Both the position numbers and the translations under genes were made by a program. 64,000 bases of DNA from Streptomyces chrestomyceticus JCM 4735. Its GTDB lineage: Bacteria > Actinomycetota > Actinomycetes > Streptomycetales > Streptomycetaceae. The stretch spans positions 7,812,001 to 7,876,000 of the forward strand of contig NZ_BHZC01000001.1 in NCBI RefSeq assembly GCF_003865135.1, written 5' to 3'. Positions 41,244 through 51,136 of this stretch are shown piece after piece. The stretch's first letter is position 1, and each line of letters opens with the position of its first letter. The notes beneath the pieces were generated by a model that was given only the letters and a program-made list of their open reading frames with translations, was not told where the DNA came from and ran no database searches.

Positions 41244-41435
41244 CCCTGCCCGCACCCCGGCCCTGCTGATTACCCTGGTGCCCAGGGCGCTTCCCGCGCC
41301 CCGCCCCGCCAGCGGGCCCCTGCCACCTGAGGAGTGACTCCCTCCAGCAATGGACGGATCGTCCGGTAGTACCTGCGCCGCCCCTCCACCGGAACCCCCG
41401 CACCCACGGGAGTTCCCCTCCACGGAGGCGGCGGC

Positions 41436-42782
41436 ATGACCGCCACACTGCTGCTGCTCGCGGCCGCCCTCGTCCTGATCCTCGCCAACGGCTTCTTCGT
41501 GGCCGCCGAGTTCGGCCTGGTCACCGTGGAGAAGGCGGAGGCCGAACGGGCCGCCGCCGAAGGGGACCGGCGCGCCCGCACCGTCGTCGGCGCGCTGCGC
41601 GAACTCTCCTTCCAGCTCTCCGGCACCCAGCTCGGCATCACCATCACCTCCCTGGTGGTCGGCATGCTCGCCGAGCCCGCCCTGGCCCGGCTGCTGTCCG
41701 GGCCGCTGACCGCCACCGGGCTGCCGGCCGGTGCCGTACCCGGCATCGCCGTCGTCATCGGGATGCTGCTGGCCTCCGCCGTGCAGATGGTCCTCGGTGA
41801 ACTGGTGCCCAAGAACTGGGCGGTCTCCAAGCCGCTCCAGGTCGCCCGGTTCGTCGCGGGCCCGCAGGGCGCCTTCTCGCGGTTCTTCCGCCCGGTGATC
41901 TCCCTGCTGAACACCGTCGCCAACCGGCTCGTCCGGGCCCTTGGCGTGGAGCCGACCGAGGAGCTGGCCTCCGCCCGCACCCCCGGCGAACTGGTCTCGC
42001 TCGCCCACCACTCGGCCCGCGCCGGGGTGATCGAGCAGGACACCGCCGACCTGTTCGTGCGCACCCTCTCGCTCGGCGGGCTGACCGCCGAGAACGTGAT
42101 GACCCCTCGGGTCCGGGTCAGCGCCCTCCAGGCGTCCGCTACCGCCGAGGACATCCTCAACCTCACCCGCGCCACCGGCCTGTCCCGCTTCCCCGTCTAC
42201 CGCACCCGGCTCGACGAGGTGGTGGGCATGGTGCACCTCAAGGACGCCCTCGCGGTGCCCGAGCACGACCGGCTGCGCACCCCGGCGGCCCGGATCGCCG
42301 TACCGCCGCTCCTGGTCCCGGCGACGCTGCCGGTGCAGCCGCTGCTGGAGCGGCTGCGCAGCGAGCAGCCGATAGCCGTCGTGGTCGACGAGTACGGCGG
42401 CACGGCGGGCGTGGTCACCCTGGAGGACATCGTCGAGGAACTGGTCGGCGAGGTCCGCGACGAGCACGACCGGATCGACCTGCCCGAGCTGGCCCAGGCG
42501 CCGCCCGAGGACGGCCGCCCCGCCTGGGACGCCGACGGCGGCTGCCGGGTCGACACGCTGCGGCGGATCGGTCTGGACACGCCGGACGGCCCGTACGAGA
42601 CCGTGGCGGGCCTGGTGGCCCAGATACTCGGGCGGGTGCCCGCCCCCGGCGACACCGCCGAGCTGGACGGCTGGCGGCTGCGGGTGCGGCTGGTGTCCCA
42701 CCACCGCGCCGAGCGGGTCCGGATCATACGGACCGCGGGGGCCGCGGCACCCGCGCCGACGCCGGCGGAGGTGGCCCGGTGA
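41436..42782 (+). CDS. CNNM/CorC-type transporter, first of pair B
   Basis: 448 residues from ATG 41436, after GGAGG. A complete DUF21 membrane domain (LILANGFFVAAEFGLVTVEKAEAERAAAEG), a CBS pair (FPVYRTRLDEVVGMVHLKD, AVVVDEYGGTAGVVTLEDIVEELVG) and the CorC/HlyC domain (DTPDGPYETVAGLVAQILGRVP) are present. It is an intact paralogue of the gene at 11420 and shows what that gene should look like. It overlaps the next gene by 4 nt. Confidence 0.92.
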   Translation: MTATLLLLAAALVLILANGFFVAAEFGLVTVEKAEAERAAAEGDRRARTVVGALRELSFQLSGTQLGITITSLVVGMLAEPALARLLSGPLTATGLPAGAVPGIAVVIGMLLASAVQMVLGELVPKNWAVSKPLQVARFVAGPQGAFSRFFRPVISLLNTVANRLVRALGVEPTEELASARTPGELVSLAHHSARAGVIEQDTADLFVRTLSLGGLTAENVMTPRVRVSALQASATAEDILNLTRATGLSRFPVYRTRLDEVVGMVHLKDALAVPEHDRLRTPAARIAVPPLLVPATLPVQPLLERLRSEQPIAVVVDEYGGTAGVVTLEDIVEELVGEVRDEHDRIDLPELAQAPPEDGRPAWDADGGCRVDTLRRIGLDTPDGPYETVAGLVAQILGRVPAPGDTAELDGWRLRVRLVSHHRAERVRIIRTAGAAAPAPTPAEVAR

Positions 42783-43939
42783 GTTTTCTGCAACTCCTCT
42801 TCGCCGCCTTCCTGGTCCTGGTCAACGGGTTCTTCGTGGGCGCCGAGTTCGCGCTCGTCTCGGTGCGCCGCAGCCAGATCGAACCGCTGGCCACCGAGGG
42901 CTCCAAACGGGCCCGCAAGGTGCTGCACGGCCTGGAGAACCTGCCGCAGATGATGGCGGCGGCCCAGTTCGGCATCACCGTCTGCTCCCTGACGCTCGGC
43001 GCGGTCGCCGAACCGACCGTCGCCCGCCTCCTGGAGCCCCTGTTCCACGCGGCCCGGCTGCCCGAGCCGCTGATCCACCCCCTCGGCTACGTCATAGCCC
43101 TGGCCGCGGTGGTCTTCCTCCACCTCGTCATCGGCGAGATGGTCCCGAAGAATTTGGCGATGGCCGCGCCGGAGAAGACCGCGCTGTGGTTCAGCCCCGG
43201 CCTGGTCGCCTTCGCCCGGCTGTGCCGCCCGGTCACCGCGCTGCTCGGGGCCTGCGCCCGCGGCGTCCTGCGGCTGTTCCGCGTCGAGCCGAAGGACGAG
43301 GTGGAGGCGGTCTTCACGAGCCAGCAGCTCACCGACCTCGTCGAGGACTCCAAGCAGGCCGGCCTGCTGGCCCCCGCCGAGCAGGAACGCCTCTCCGACG
43401 CGCTGGAACTGGGCAGCCGGCCCGTCACCGACGTCCTCCTGGACCCGGCCGGGCTGGTCACGGTCGATCCGGCCGTCACCCCGCGCCAGGTCGAGGAGCT
43501 GACCGTCAAGACCGGCTACTCCCGCTTCCCGGTGTCCGCGCCGGGCGGGGCCTACATGGGCTATCTGCACGTCAAGGACGTACTGGACCTGGAGGAGGGC
43601 GACCGCGCGGTGCCGCAGCACATCTGGCACCCGATGACGACGCTGCGCGCCGAACTCCCCCTGGACGACGCCCTGACCGCCATGCGCCGCTCCGCCTCCC
43701 ACCTGGCCGCCGTCGCGGACGCGACCGGGCGGGTACTGGGGCTGGTCGCGCTGGAGGACGTCCTGGAGAAGCTGGTGGGGGAGGTACGCGACCCGGCGCA
43801 CCGGCAGGAGCTGCCGACCGTACCGCCCTTCAGCGGCGCGCCGGACGCCCGCGTACCCGAAGTGCCCGGCGAGCGGCTCTCCGGCCCGCGTACGGCATCG
43901 GGGCCGGCCACCCGGGAGGACCGGGCGCTGGCGGGGTGA
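42779..43939 (+). CDS. CNNM/CorC-type transporter, second of pair B
   Basis: 386 residues from GTG 42779. It has the DUF21 domain (FLVLVNGFFVGAEFALVSVRRSQIEPLA, GEMVPKNLAMAAPEKTALWF) and a CBS pair (SRFPVSAPGGAYMGYLHVKDVLD, LAAVADATGRVLGLVALEDVLEKLVGEV), without the CorC/HlyC domain, just like its counterpart at 12759. The C-terminal 40 residues are Pro/Arg-rich. Confidence 0.92.
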   Translation: MSFLQLLFAAFLVLVNGFFVGAEFALVSVRRSQIEPLATEGSKRARKVLHGLENLPQMMAAAQFGITVCSLTLGAVAEPTVARLLEPLFHAARLPEPLIHPLGYVIALAAVVFLHLVIGEMVPKNLAMAAPEKTALWFSPGLVAFARLCRPVTALLGACARGVLRLFRVEPKDEVEAVFTSQQLTDLVEDSKQAGLLAPAEQERLSDALELGSRPVTDVLLDPAGLVTVDPAVTPRQVEELTVKTGYSRFPVSAPGGAYMGYLHVKDVLDLEEGDRAVPQHIWHPMTTLRAELPLDDALTAMRRSASHLAAVADATGRVLGLVALEDVLEKLVGEVRDPAHRQELPTVPPFSGAPDARVPEVPGERLSGPRTASGPATREDRALAG

Positions 43940-43957
43940 CCCGGCCGTGACGGAGGT

Positions 43958-43985
43958 GTGAGCCCGCGGTGGTCCGCGGGCTCAC
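43958..43985. terminator. Hairpin between CNNM pair B and the convergent AAA gene
   Basis: GTGAGCCCGCGG (43958-43969) and its perfect complement (43974-43985) enclose a 4-nt loop; GTCGTTT follows. Confidence 0.78.
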
Positions 43986-44124
43986 GTCGTTTCCGCGGGC
44001 GGCCCGCGCTGCCGGAGGCGGTGGCAGCGCGCGTGCACGAGCAGGGCATGTCCGGTTCAACGGCGTAGGTTGCGCAGTTGGACGCCTGCCGCTTCGGGAC
44101 GGCGCTGCCAGAGGGGTGGCGCCG

Positions 44125-46019
44125 TCAGAGCGGCGGCGCCTCCGGTCCCGGCACCGGTCCGCGGCCGGAGAGCACCTCGCCGTACGCCTGCATCAGGTCC
44201 GGCAGCCGCAGGGTGGCCAGGTCGTCGCGGGACGGCGCGCCGGACCAGGTGGACAGCCGCAGGTCGCGGTAGGCGCAGCTCTTCTCGTACAGCGTGCGCA
44301 GGAACCGGCCGTTGCCGAGTTCGTCGATCCAGCCCTGGCCGACGACGTGCGCGCTGATGCTGCGCAGCTCCTCCAGCGACTCCTCGTCCCAGTGGTCGCC
44401 GTTCTCGGCGGCCAGCACCTCGCCGATGGCGGTCAGCTCCGACGGCCGGTAGCTCGGGAAGTCGACACGCGAGGTGAAGCGCGAGGACAGCCCGGGGTTG
44501 GCGGCCAGCAGCCGGTCCATGCCCTCCGGATAGCCGGCCAGGATGACGACGAGCCGGTCACGGTTGTCCTCGGCCCGCTTGAGCAGCACCTGCAGGGCCT
44601 CGTCGCCGTACGCGTCGCCCTTGCTGTACGCGGAGTTCGAGAGGCTGTACGCCTCGTCCACGAACAGCACCCCGCCCAGCGCCGAGTCGATCAGCTCGTT
44701 GGCCTTCACGGCGGTCTGCCCCAGGAACTCGCCCACCAGGTCGGCCCGTTGCGCCTCGACGAGATGGTCGCCGCCGAGCAGGCCGAGGGCGTAGAACACC
44801 CGGCCGAGTATCCGGGCCACGGTGGTCTTGCCGGTGCCGGACGGGCCGGAGAAGACGAAGTGTCGTTTCGGCGGCTGCACCGGAAGGCCCTGGCCCGCCC
44901 GCAGCCGCGCCATCCGCAACTGCGCGGACACCGCCCTGACCTGACGCTTCACCGGCTCCAGGCCGACCATCCGCTCCAGTTCGGCGAGCGCCTTCTCCAG
45001 CAGCACCGGGTCGGACGGGCCGGCCGGCAGCCGGTCCGAGCGGCGCGGACCGCCGAGCGTCGCCTTTTCCCGTACGGCCGGCCCCGCGTCCCCCGGCGAA
45101 CCGCCCGCCAGATCGCCGTCCGGGCCCTCCGGCTCGGTCGCGGCCAGCAGCTCCCGCCCGTCCACCGGGTCGAGCGGGGAGAGCGGGTCGAGGTCGCCGC
45201 CCGCCTCCTGGCCGAAGACGGCGGTCACGGCCGCGAGGTCGGTGCCCTCCTCCAGGCCGTCCCCTCGGCGATGGCCGCGAGCCGCGCCGCGGTGTCCATG
45301 AACGCCGGGTCGACCCGGTGCACCGAGCGGTACAGCGGCAGCGCGGCAGCGCTGCGGCCGGTGCCCTCGTGGGCGCGGGCGAGCCAGTACCGCAGCTCCT
45401 TGCGCTGCGGCTGCTCGCTGCGGCAGCGCATCAGGGCGGCCGACAGCAGCGGCTCGGCCTGCCCGAACATCTCCTGGCGCACCCGCGCCATGCCGCCGAA
45501 GAGTCCGGCCTCGATGCCGAGCAGCGGATCGTCGAGCAGCGGTTCGGTGTGCCGTACGAGCTGGTCCCAGTCCTTGACGAGATAGGCGCGGCAGGCGTGC
45601 AGGAAGCGCACCTGCGGGTCGGTGTCGACCGGTGGGCAGCCCGCCAATGCCTGGTCCAGCTCGCCGACATGGCGGCCGTCGAGCCAGTGCGAGGCGTACG
45701 CCAGCAGCAGGTCGCGGCCGGTCTCCAGCACCGGCTGGACCCACCAGCCCAGCCAGTACCAGGAATTGAGTGTGCGTCGGTGCCGGGCCCGCTGTTCCCC
45801 GAACCGGTCGCGGTGCCGGTGCATGTGCAGCAGCGCGGTCGAGGTGTCCGCACGCAGTGCGTGCAGGCCGAGCCAGCCGTCGGCCATCGTCGGGTCCATC
45901 CGCACCGCGGCCCGGAACTCCTCCTCGGCCTGCGGGTACGCGCCTACCGTGTAGGCGTCCACCGCGCGCAGCCAGGCGAGTTCGGCCGGGGCGTGTGTGC
46001 CCTGGGTGCCGAAATCCAT
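44125..46019 (-). CDS. CbxX/SpoVK-type AAA ATPase with TPR-like N-terminus, apparent frameshift
   Basis: The N-terminal half (MDFGTQGTHAPAELAWLRAVDAY..., TPR-like helices, from ATG 46019) reads to RLAAIAEG. The C-terminal half resumes in the -1 frame at GDGLEEGTDLAAVTAVFG and ends at 44125. One more base in the C4 run 45261-45264 (G4 on the coding strand) joins them into about 631 residues, the normal size of this Streptomyces family. Walker A is SGPSGTGKTTVARIL, Walker B is GGVLFVDEAYSLSNS, and the sensor is VVILAGYPEGMDRLLAANPGL. Such ATPases accompany type VII-type secretion or sporulation genes; the substrate is unknown. Confidence 0.85.
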
Positions 46020-46482
46020 CACGTCCCCCACAAAACGTCCCCCGTGGTGTGCCGCCGGGCGAGTGCCAGGCCACAGCGTGTTCGAACGAACCGGCGTGCT
46101 CGGGGCGGCAGTTGCAGGTCGCCCCCGGCTGCTCTTCGACTGCGTCCTTCGGTGGCACGGACTCGCATCGTACCTGCGGTATCGGTGCAGGCCGAAGAGG
46201 GCGGTGCGGGGGAAGGCGGGGCTCCGCGGCGCGAAGGGAGCGGTGACATAGGGTGAGGGGGCGGACGGCACGCGGCGCGCGCAGAGCGCCCGGGCACAGA
46301 ACGAAGCCCCCGATCACGGGGGAACAACCGGGGGCTTCGCGTCTGCGGGCGGTCCGTCAGAACCGCACATTGAGAACGTAAGTCCTGTACGCCCCCCAGG
46401 TCAAGCCGAGTTGAGGCAGTCGGCGGTACGCACAGGGCGACGATCTGCGTACCGCCCGTGGTCCGTCACGTTGGGTGATGAT
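46020..46482. other. Intergenic region upstream of the AAA gene
   Basis: The 463 bp contain no convincing gene. GGGGGAC precedes the AAA start at 46019. The only clear structure is the hairpin at 46302-46339. I looked for a tRNA here and saw none. Confidence 0.5.
46302..46339. terminator. 11-bp-arm hairpin
   Basis: CGAAGCCCCCG (46302-46312) and CGGGGGCTTCG (46329-46339) are perfect complements with a 16-nt loop. It lies between two leftward genes, so it probably ends the transcript of the kinase-like gene at 46483-47091. Confidence 0.7.
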
Positions 46483-47091
46483 TCAAGGGGTACCACACGC
46501 CTCACCGGGCCCCGGCAGCACCTCGTAACCCTCGGTGCGCCCCCGTACCAGCAGGCCGGCGTGCGGACGTGAGGGGTCCGCCGCGAAATGGGCGCGCTCC
46601 GCCGGAATCCAGTCATCCCAGAACGCGGCCTGGGCCGGCCCGTCCCGCCACCGTCCGCGTTCCCACGCATGACATGCCGTCAGTTCCATCCACAGCAGGC
46701 ACGCCAGGTACGGGCGCAGCGCGCGGCGGCCCGCGCCGACGCCCTCCACAACGACGGCGTGCGCCGGTGCCAGCTCCCGGCGCGTGGTGAACTCCCTGCG
46801 CTCCCAGTCGTACACCCCGTAGCGCGCGTGCTCCCCCCGGGACAGCGGTTCCAGAACCTCGGTACGGAACCGCTCCGTCCAGGCGAACAGCTCGTCGTGC
46901 GTCGCGATGTCGTCCAGCCGGACGACCGGGGCCCCGCCGAGCGCCGTGGCCAGATGCCGCGCGAAGGTGCTCTTGCCGGACCCGGCGTGCCCGTCCACCG
47001 CGATCAGCCGGACGGGGCCGCAGGACGGGGGCAGCGCGCGCAGCCGGCCGGCGAGGCCGGGCGGGATCGGCCGGATCGGCTCTTGACGCAC
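46483..47091 (-). CDS. Uridine kinase-like P-loop protein
   Basis: 202 residues from GTG 47091 (VRQEPIRPIPPG). Walker A AVDGHAGSGKSTFARHLA and the uridine-kinase-like acceptor segments VVRLDDIATHDELFAW, YGVYDWERREF and AHAVVVEGVGAGRRAL are visible. No good ribosome-binding site is seen, so the start is uncertain. Related Streptomyces proteins are annotated uridine kinase, but nucleoside specificity is not evident. Confidence 0.78.
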   Translation of the reverse strand: MRQEPIRPIPPGLAGRLRALPPSCGPVRLIAVDGHAGSGKSTFARHLATALGGAPVVRLDDIATHDELFAWTERFRTEVLEPLSRGEHARYGVYDWERREFTTRRELAPAHAVVVEGVGAGRRALRPYLACLLWMELTACHAWERGRWRDGPAQAAFWDDWIPAERAHFAADPSRPHAGLLVRGRTEGYEVLPGPGEACGTP

Positions 47092-47350
47092 GCTGCTGCC
47101 TGTCTGCTGTGACGGGTGAGACGCGACAAGATTACCGGTACGCCCGACACCGGACCGATGATCTTCGGCCGCCCCGGCAGCGGGCTGTCCGCGCCCCTGC
47201 GCGCCCTCCTCCACGCCCCTCACTGCCGCAAATTGCTGATCCCTGCCGCGACGCGCGACGAACGGCTGGCCGAAGGGTGTATGCGACGGAATAGTTGAGC
47301 TCCACTGTTCTCCTGGCTCAATCCTTCGCATCCGACTGGGGGACTCCACC

Positions 47351-48709
47351 ATGAGCAGACCCACACCCCGGCGTACCGTTCTGGCCGCCGCCCTCGCCGT
47401 CGCCGCCGGCGCGGCCACCCCGCTGGCGCACGCCGCCTCCCCTTCCGAACCGTCCGCCGCACCGAAGGCGAAGCGTCTCGTGGACTACCGAGCCTGGCAC
47501 ACCGCAGCCGACTGGAACCAAGGTGTCGCGAACGGCACCCGGGTGACCGACGGGCGCCGCCCCGGCGTGCTGATCGACCGTCCGGCCGGCACCGCCGACT
47601 ACCGTGATCCGCACACCGGTACGACCGCGGCCTGGGAGTACGCCGTCTGGACGTCCCCGTCCCGCACGCTCAAGGTCCCGTCCACCGAAGCCGTCGTCTC
47701 CTGGAACGCCCAGACGCCCGCCGGCACCTGGATCGCCGTCGAACTGCGCGGCACGTACGGCGACGGCGTACGGACCCCGTGGTACGTCATGGGCCGCTGG
47801 GCCGCCGGGGACGGCGACATCCGCCGTACCTCCGTCGACGGCCAGAAGGACGGCCGGAGCAGCATCTCCACCGACACCTTCGCCATCGACAACCCGGCGA
47901 GCGGGGTACGGCTGGCCTCGTACGAACTGCGCGTCACGCTCTACCGGAAGCCCGGCACCACCGTGACCCCCACGGTGTGGCGCCTGGGCCTGATGGGCTC
48001 CGACATCCCCGACCGCTTCGACGTGCCGGCCACCGAACCGGGCGTCGCGACCGGCTGCGAGCTGGTCGTGCCGCGGTACTCGCAGGAGATCCACAAGGGG
48101 CAGTACCCGGAGTACGACAACGGGGGCGAGGCATGGTGCAGCCCCACCTCCTCCCAGATGATCATCGAGTACTGGGGCCGCAGGCCCACCGCGGCGGACC
48201 TCGCCTGGGTCAACCCCGCCTACGCCGACCCCCAGGTCTGCCACGCCGCCCGCTACACCTACGACTACCAGTACCAGGGCTGCGGCAACTGGCCGTTCAA
48301 CACCGCCTACGCGGCCACCTACCGGGACATGGAGGCCGCCGTCACCCGGCTGCGGACCCTCTCCGACGCCGAGACCCTGATCCACGCGGGCATCCCCGTG
48401 ATCACCTCACAGTCCTTCCTGGCCGCCGAACTGACCGGCGCCGGCTACGGCACGGCCGGCCACCTGATGACCGTCATCGGCTTCACCCGCACCGGCGACG
48501 TCGTCGCCAACGACCCCAACTCACCGACCAACGCCGCGGTCCGCCGCGTCTACAAACGCCGCGAGTTCGAGAACATCTGGCTCCGCACCAAACGTAAGAA
48601 CGCCGAGGGCAAGGTCGTCAGCGGCACCGGCGGCATCTGCTACGTCTACTTCCCCACCGAGGCCACCGCCGCCCAACGCCACGCCCTCGCCACCGTCGGC
48701 ATCACCTGA
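47351..48709 (+). CDS. Secreted C39-family peptidase-like protein
   Basis: 452 residues. A Tat-like signal (TPRRTVLAAALAVAAGAA) is followed by a beta-rich region (residues 60-230) and a papain-fold C39-type domain. The putative catalytic Cys is in GEAWCSPTSSQMIIEYWG, His in AGHLMTVIGF and Asp in VVANDPNSPTN. This architecture occurs widely in secreted Streptomyces proteins; the substrate is unknown. It is the last ordinary chromosomal gene before the accessory island. Confidence 0.87.
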   Translation: MSRPTPRRTVLAAALAVAAGAATPLAHAASPSEPSAAPKAKRLVDYRAWHTAADWNQGVANGTRVTDGRRPGVLIDRPAGTADYRDPHTGTTAAWEYAVWTSPSRTLKVPSTEAVVSWNAQTPAGTWIAVELRGTYGDGVRTPWYVMGRWAAGDGDIRRTSVDGQKDGRSSISTDTFAIDNPASGVRLASYELRVTLYRKPGTTVTPTVWRLGLMGSDIPDRFDVPATEPGVATGCELVVPRYSQEIHKGQYPEYDNGGEAWCSPTSSQMIIEYWGRRPTAADLAWVNPAYADPQVCHAARYTYDYQYQGCGNWPFNTAYAATYRDMEAAVTRLRTLSDAETLIHAGIPVITSQSFLAAELTGAGYGTAGHLMTVIGFTRTGDVVANDPNSPTNAAVRRVYKRREFENIWLRTKRKNAEGKVVSGTGGICYVYFPTEATAAQRHALATVGIT

Positions 48710-48840
48710 CCCTCCCACTCCGCTTTCCTCCCGTGAGCCCGGTGCCGCCCGCCGTCTACCGCGCGGGCGACACCTGTGGCGCAATGGACGGGCGGGGCCG
48801 ACGGGGCTCCTGCCACGGAAAGTTGGGGGAGGGACACCTT

Positions 48841-48981
48841 ATGTCCGTCGTGGTGTGCTCACTGCTCTGGGACGCGGAGAAACACGGGCCCGGGACACAG
48901 AAGATCTCGTACGACAGCGACGGCTACCACCTGGTGCGCTTCCCGTACGGAGCGGGGGACGAGTCCTACGACCCGTGGAAG
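48841..48981 (+). pseudogene. Conserved phage-type protein, 5' part (split by the island)
   Basis: Start ATG 48841 with GGGGGAGGG upstream. The 47 codons MSVVVCSLLWDAEKHG..., KISYDSDGYHLVRFPYGAGD and ESYDPWK are coherent, then the sequence changes to unrelated residues (FTALSPRGTRP, stop 49015-49017). The missing C-terminal half (DDPANGGSTPSAFPDARSGLIWP...) is found at 60068-60442 in the matching frame. Together they would make about 170 residues, a type I have seen in Streptomyces phage-derived tail or lysis regions. Confidence 0.7.
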
Positions 48982-49142
48982 TTCACGGCTTTATCACCTC
49001 GCGGCACACGACCGTGACCTTTGTATGCCGGAAGCCCCGGGTCACGGAGACCCGTTGAGCTGCATCGCGCACGCCGTCCGTATCTGCCCGCAAGCGGTCA
49101 TCCTGTTCGTCGTGGCGCTGGAGCTGCCCCCGGCGTGGCGGA

Positions 49143-49427
49143 TCAGTCGCTTTCCCCGTCCTCCCGCCCGGCACACTGGCGGAACAGCTCTGCGCGGCTC
49201 TTGTACGCCGCGGGCGGCTCGATGTCGTGCGCCCGCGCCAGGCGCCGGTAGACCTCAGCGGTCTCGCCGGTCAGTGCGGCCAGTTCCTCGGTGGACGCGC
49301 CGGCCCGCAGGTCCTCGAGTGCCAGCTGACGGATCTCCTCTTTCATCTCGCGCGCGGTCTTCAGCGCGCGGCGGTACTTCGCGTACCGCGCTGCGGTCGC
49401 CTCATCGGGAGTCCAGTCGTCAGCCAT
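49143..49427 (-). CDS. Small helical protein, putative DNA-binding
   Basis: 94 residues from ATG 49427. It is charged and helical throughout (YRRALKTAREMKEEIRQLAL), with a possible helix-turn-helix at STEELAALTGETAEVYRRLARA. Its promoter region (49428-49560) carries the paired 14-bp palindromes, so it may regulate itself and the divergent gene. The function is not known. Confidence 0.65.
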   Translation of the reverse strand: MADDWTPDEATAARYAKYRRALKTAREMKEEIRQLALEDLRAGASTEELAALTGETAEVYRRLARAHDIEPPAAYKSRAELFRQCAGREDGESD

Positions 49428-49478
49428 GCCGCTGATGGTACAGCCCTACCCATCGGGATCAAGAGAAGAATCGCTCAG

Positions 49479-49516
49479 CCAAACGTGTAGGGGTATTGAT
49501 AGCCCTACATGTAGGG
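49479..49516. promoter_or_regulatory. Paired palindromic operator, island site 1
   Basis: CCAAACGTGTAGGG (49479-49492) and the perfect palindrome CCCTACATGTAGGG (49503-49516) start 24 bp apart in the divergent promoter region between the genes at 49427 and 49573. The same pair and spacing occur at 51705-51742 and a related site at 54367. Confidence 0.7.
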
Positions 49517-49572
49517 ATGAATGATGGTCATGTCGGCAAGGTCCGCTATGCGGCAGGTCGTTGGAGGAGAGA

Positions 49573-49815
49573 GTGATAGCGCGCAGCTCCGGCACGGTGA
49601 AGCGGGACCCGGCGACCGGCCGGTTCGTGAAGACCTTCATCCTCGGCTACAAGACGGACAGGGGGCAGCCCGTACGGACCCTTCCGCCGCGTGGCATCGA
49701 GCTGATGGGGGCTGTGCTCTCCCGGTGCGCCGGCCGTGGAGCCGCCTGGAACATCCAGGTCACCGACAGGGGCGGCGCCGGTGTCACCTTCGACTTCGCC
49801 TGCTGCCAGGGCTGA
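49573..49815 (+). CDS. Small hypothetical protein
   Basis: 80 residues from GTG 49573 with GGAGGAGAGA just upstream. The sequence VIARSSGTVKRDPATGRFVKT has the look of small phage-derived proteins, ending TFDFACCQG. No known domain. It is the first rightward gene after operator site 1. Confidence 0.6.
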   Translation: MIARSSGTVKRDPATGRFVKTFILGYKTDRGQPVRTLPPRGIELMGAVLSRCAGRGAAWNIQVTDRGGAGVTFDFACCQG

Positions 49816-50062
49816 TCCGCCCGCCCCGGAACACGGCGCGAGGCCGCGGGGCCGGATCCCGCACGGGGCACTGAGCCGGGACCGGCCGCGAGGGCTGCGG
49901 CCCGGAAGTCGGTCCCGCTCTTCGCCCGCAGCCCGACGAAGGGGGCGTCATGTACGTCTGCGACCCGCCCTGCACGCCGTTCCAAGGGGACTGACCCGAA
50001 GAGACCTGCCCAACCCGCAGTGCAGCGAGGCGGTCACGGTCAAGCCCGTCAATGCGATCGAC

Positions 50063-50155
50063 ATGACCGCCCACGTCGGCTTGACCTTCCACTGCCGCAC
50101 CTGCCCGTGCCGCTGGTATTCGGTCTACGAGGTTGTCAAAGAGGCAACGTCATGA
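50063..50155 (+). CDS. Very small Cys-rich ORF upstream of 50152 gene
   Basis: About 30 residues from ATG 50063 (MTAHVGLTFHCRTCPCRWYS to EATS). CxxCxC could bind zinc. The stop overlaps the next start (ATGA), which favours a real coupled gene. No ribosome-binding site was seen and the frame is open further upstream, so the true start may lie earlier. Between 49816 and 50062 I see nothing else. Confidence 0.4.
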   Translation: MTAHVGLTFHCRTCPCRWYSVYEVVKEATS

Positions 50156-50667
50156 AGGACCGCGACAGGTACGCGTTCATCGATCAGCACCCCGAACCGA
50201 CCACCGCTGCCGAGGCGCTGGCCCACGTGCTGGAACTGTTCGCGGATGCGCCGGACGGGCACCTGATGATCCAGGCGACGTCCGGCATGTACCGCCCCGG
50301 TGCCCGTACCGGTCTGACGATGGGCGATCTGCGGGAACTTTCCGCGGCCCTGTCCGGTCGTGTGACGGGAGACCCCGGCACCCAGGAGAACCCCATGCTG
50401 TACTGCTCCGGCCTTCCGCCGGCGGCGGACCTGGGCACGGAGCAGATGAACGGCACCGGGTGCGCCGAAGGGCGCCGGATCGAGCGGGCCGCGACGGCAC
50501 TGGAGTCCGGCCGTGCCGTCCCGCCGGAAGGACAGGGTCCGCAGGCGATGGCGGACATGCTGCGCACCGCGCATGAGCGCGGCGCCCTCGGAGGGGCCGC
50601 TGCCTCAGGACGGCGCGGCGCATCCTGGCCGTCACGGGGGAGGAAGCCGGGGTCCCGGAGCCGCTGA
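50152..50667 (+). CDS. Hypothetical protein
   Basis: 171 residues from ATG 50152 with GAGG upstream. The N-terminal 75 residues are ordered (DQHPEPTTAAEALAHVLELF, GLTMGDLRELSAALSGRV); then Gly/Ala/Arg-rich sequence. The C-terminal 25 residues are basic and low-complexity and may be out of frame. I do not recognise a family. Confidence 0.6.
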   Translation: MKDRDRYAFIDQHPEPTTAAEALAHVLELFADAPDGHLMIQATSGMYRPGARTGLTMGDLRELSAALSGRVTGDPGTQENPMLYCSGLPPAADLGTEQMNGTGCAEGRRIERAATALESGRAVPPEGQGPQAMADMLRTAHERGALGGAAASGRRGASWPSRGRKPGSRSR

Positions 50668-50885
50668 CCGCCGAAGCTGCCGAGCGGTGGCAGCGGGACC
50701 GCGGCCGGCTGTGGCAGAACCTGTGCGACGCACTGAGCGCGCTGGAACTGGCCGGCGAGCGGTTTGTCCTGGACCTGGAGGAGACGGACGGACGGGTGGC
50801 GCGGCGCGTCTGCGGCGAGACCGCCCGCGTCAGCCACGCGGACGACGACCCGGTGTGGCGGCTCGAAGTCGCCACGGACCTCTGA
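50573..50885 (+). CDS. Hypothetical protein, probable frameshift
   Basis: A coherent frame RRILAVTGEEAGVPEPL, TAEAAERWQRDRGRLWQNL, SALELAGERFVLDLEETDG to WRLEVATDL (stop 50883-50885) lacks a start codon. ATG 50573 (MSAAPSEGPLPQDG) in the neighbouring frame would give a sensible start if two bases were lost, or one gained, near 50611-50620. The protein is acidic and would be about 100 residues; no known family. Confidence 0.5.
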
Positions 50886-50902
50886 GGCGGAAGGAGACAG
50901 CC

Positions 50903-51136
50903 GTGCCCAGTTTCTACGCGTGGACGTATACGGACGACGACGGTATCCGCCGCCAGATGAAGATCCGCCGTACCCGTGACGACCGCGACGTCGTGTGGGC
51001 CCCGCGCTTTCCCGGTGGCCCTGCCCCGTGGTTCGACGCGGATCATGCGGAGAACGCCCCGTCCGCCTACTTCGGAGAAGCCGACCTGACCACGCTGGGC
51101 GTGCCGGTGGCGGCATGGCCCGGCTTCGATGATTGA
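50903..51136 (+). CDS. Small hypothetical protein
   Basis: 77 residues from GTG 50903, with AAGGAGAC 5 nt upstream. VPSFYAWTYTDDDGIRRQM, then an acidic C-terminal half ending PVAAWPGFDD. The end overlaps the DUF6283 start by 8 nt (ATGATTGA), so the two are translationally linked. No known domain. Confidence 0.65.
   Translation: MPSFYAWTYTDDDGIRRQMKIRRTRDDRDVVWAPRFPGGPAPWFDADHAENAPSAYFGEADLTTLGVPVAAWPGFDD

Noticed and set aside
46302..46339. Hairpin region considered as a tRNA or attachment site
   Set aside because: It is a simple perfect inverted repeat; no cloverleaf arms, anticodon loop or T-arm sequence can be found nearby.
48983..49174. Minus-strand frame at the island's left edge as an integrase remnant
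   Set aside because: Its 63 residues show no catalytic Ser, Tyr, Arg or recombinase motif, so nothing supports the idea.
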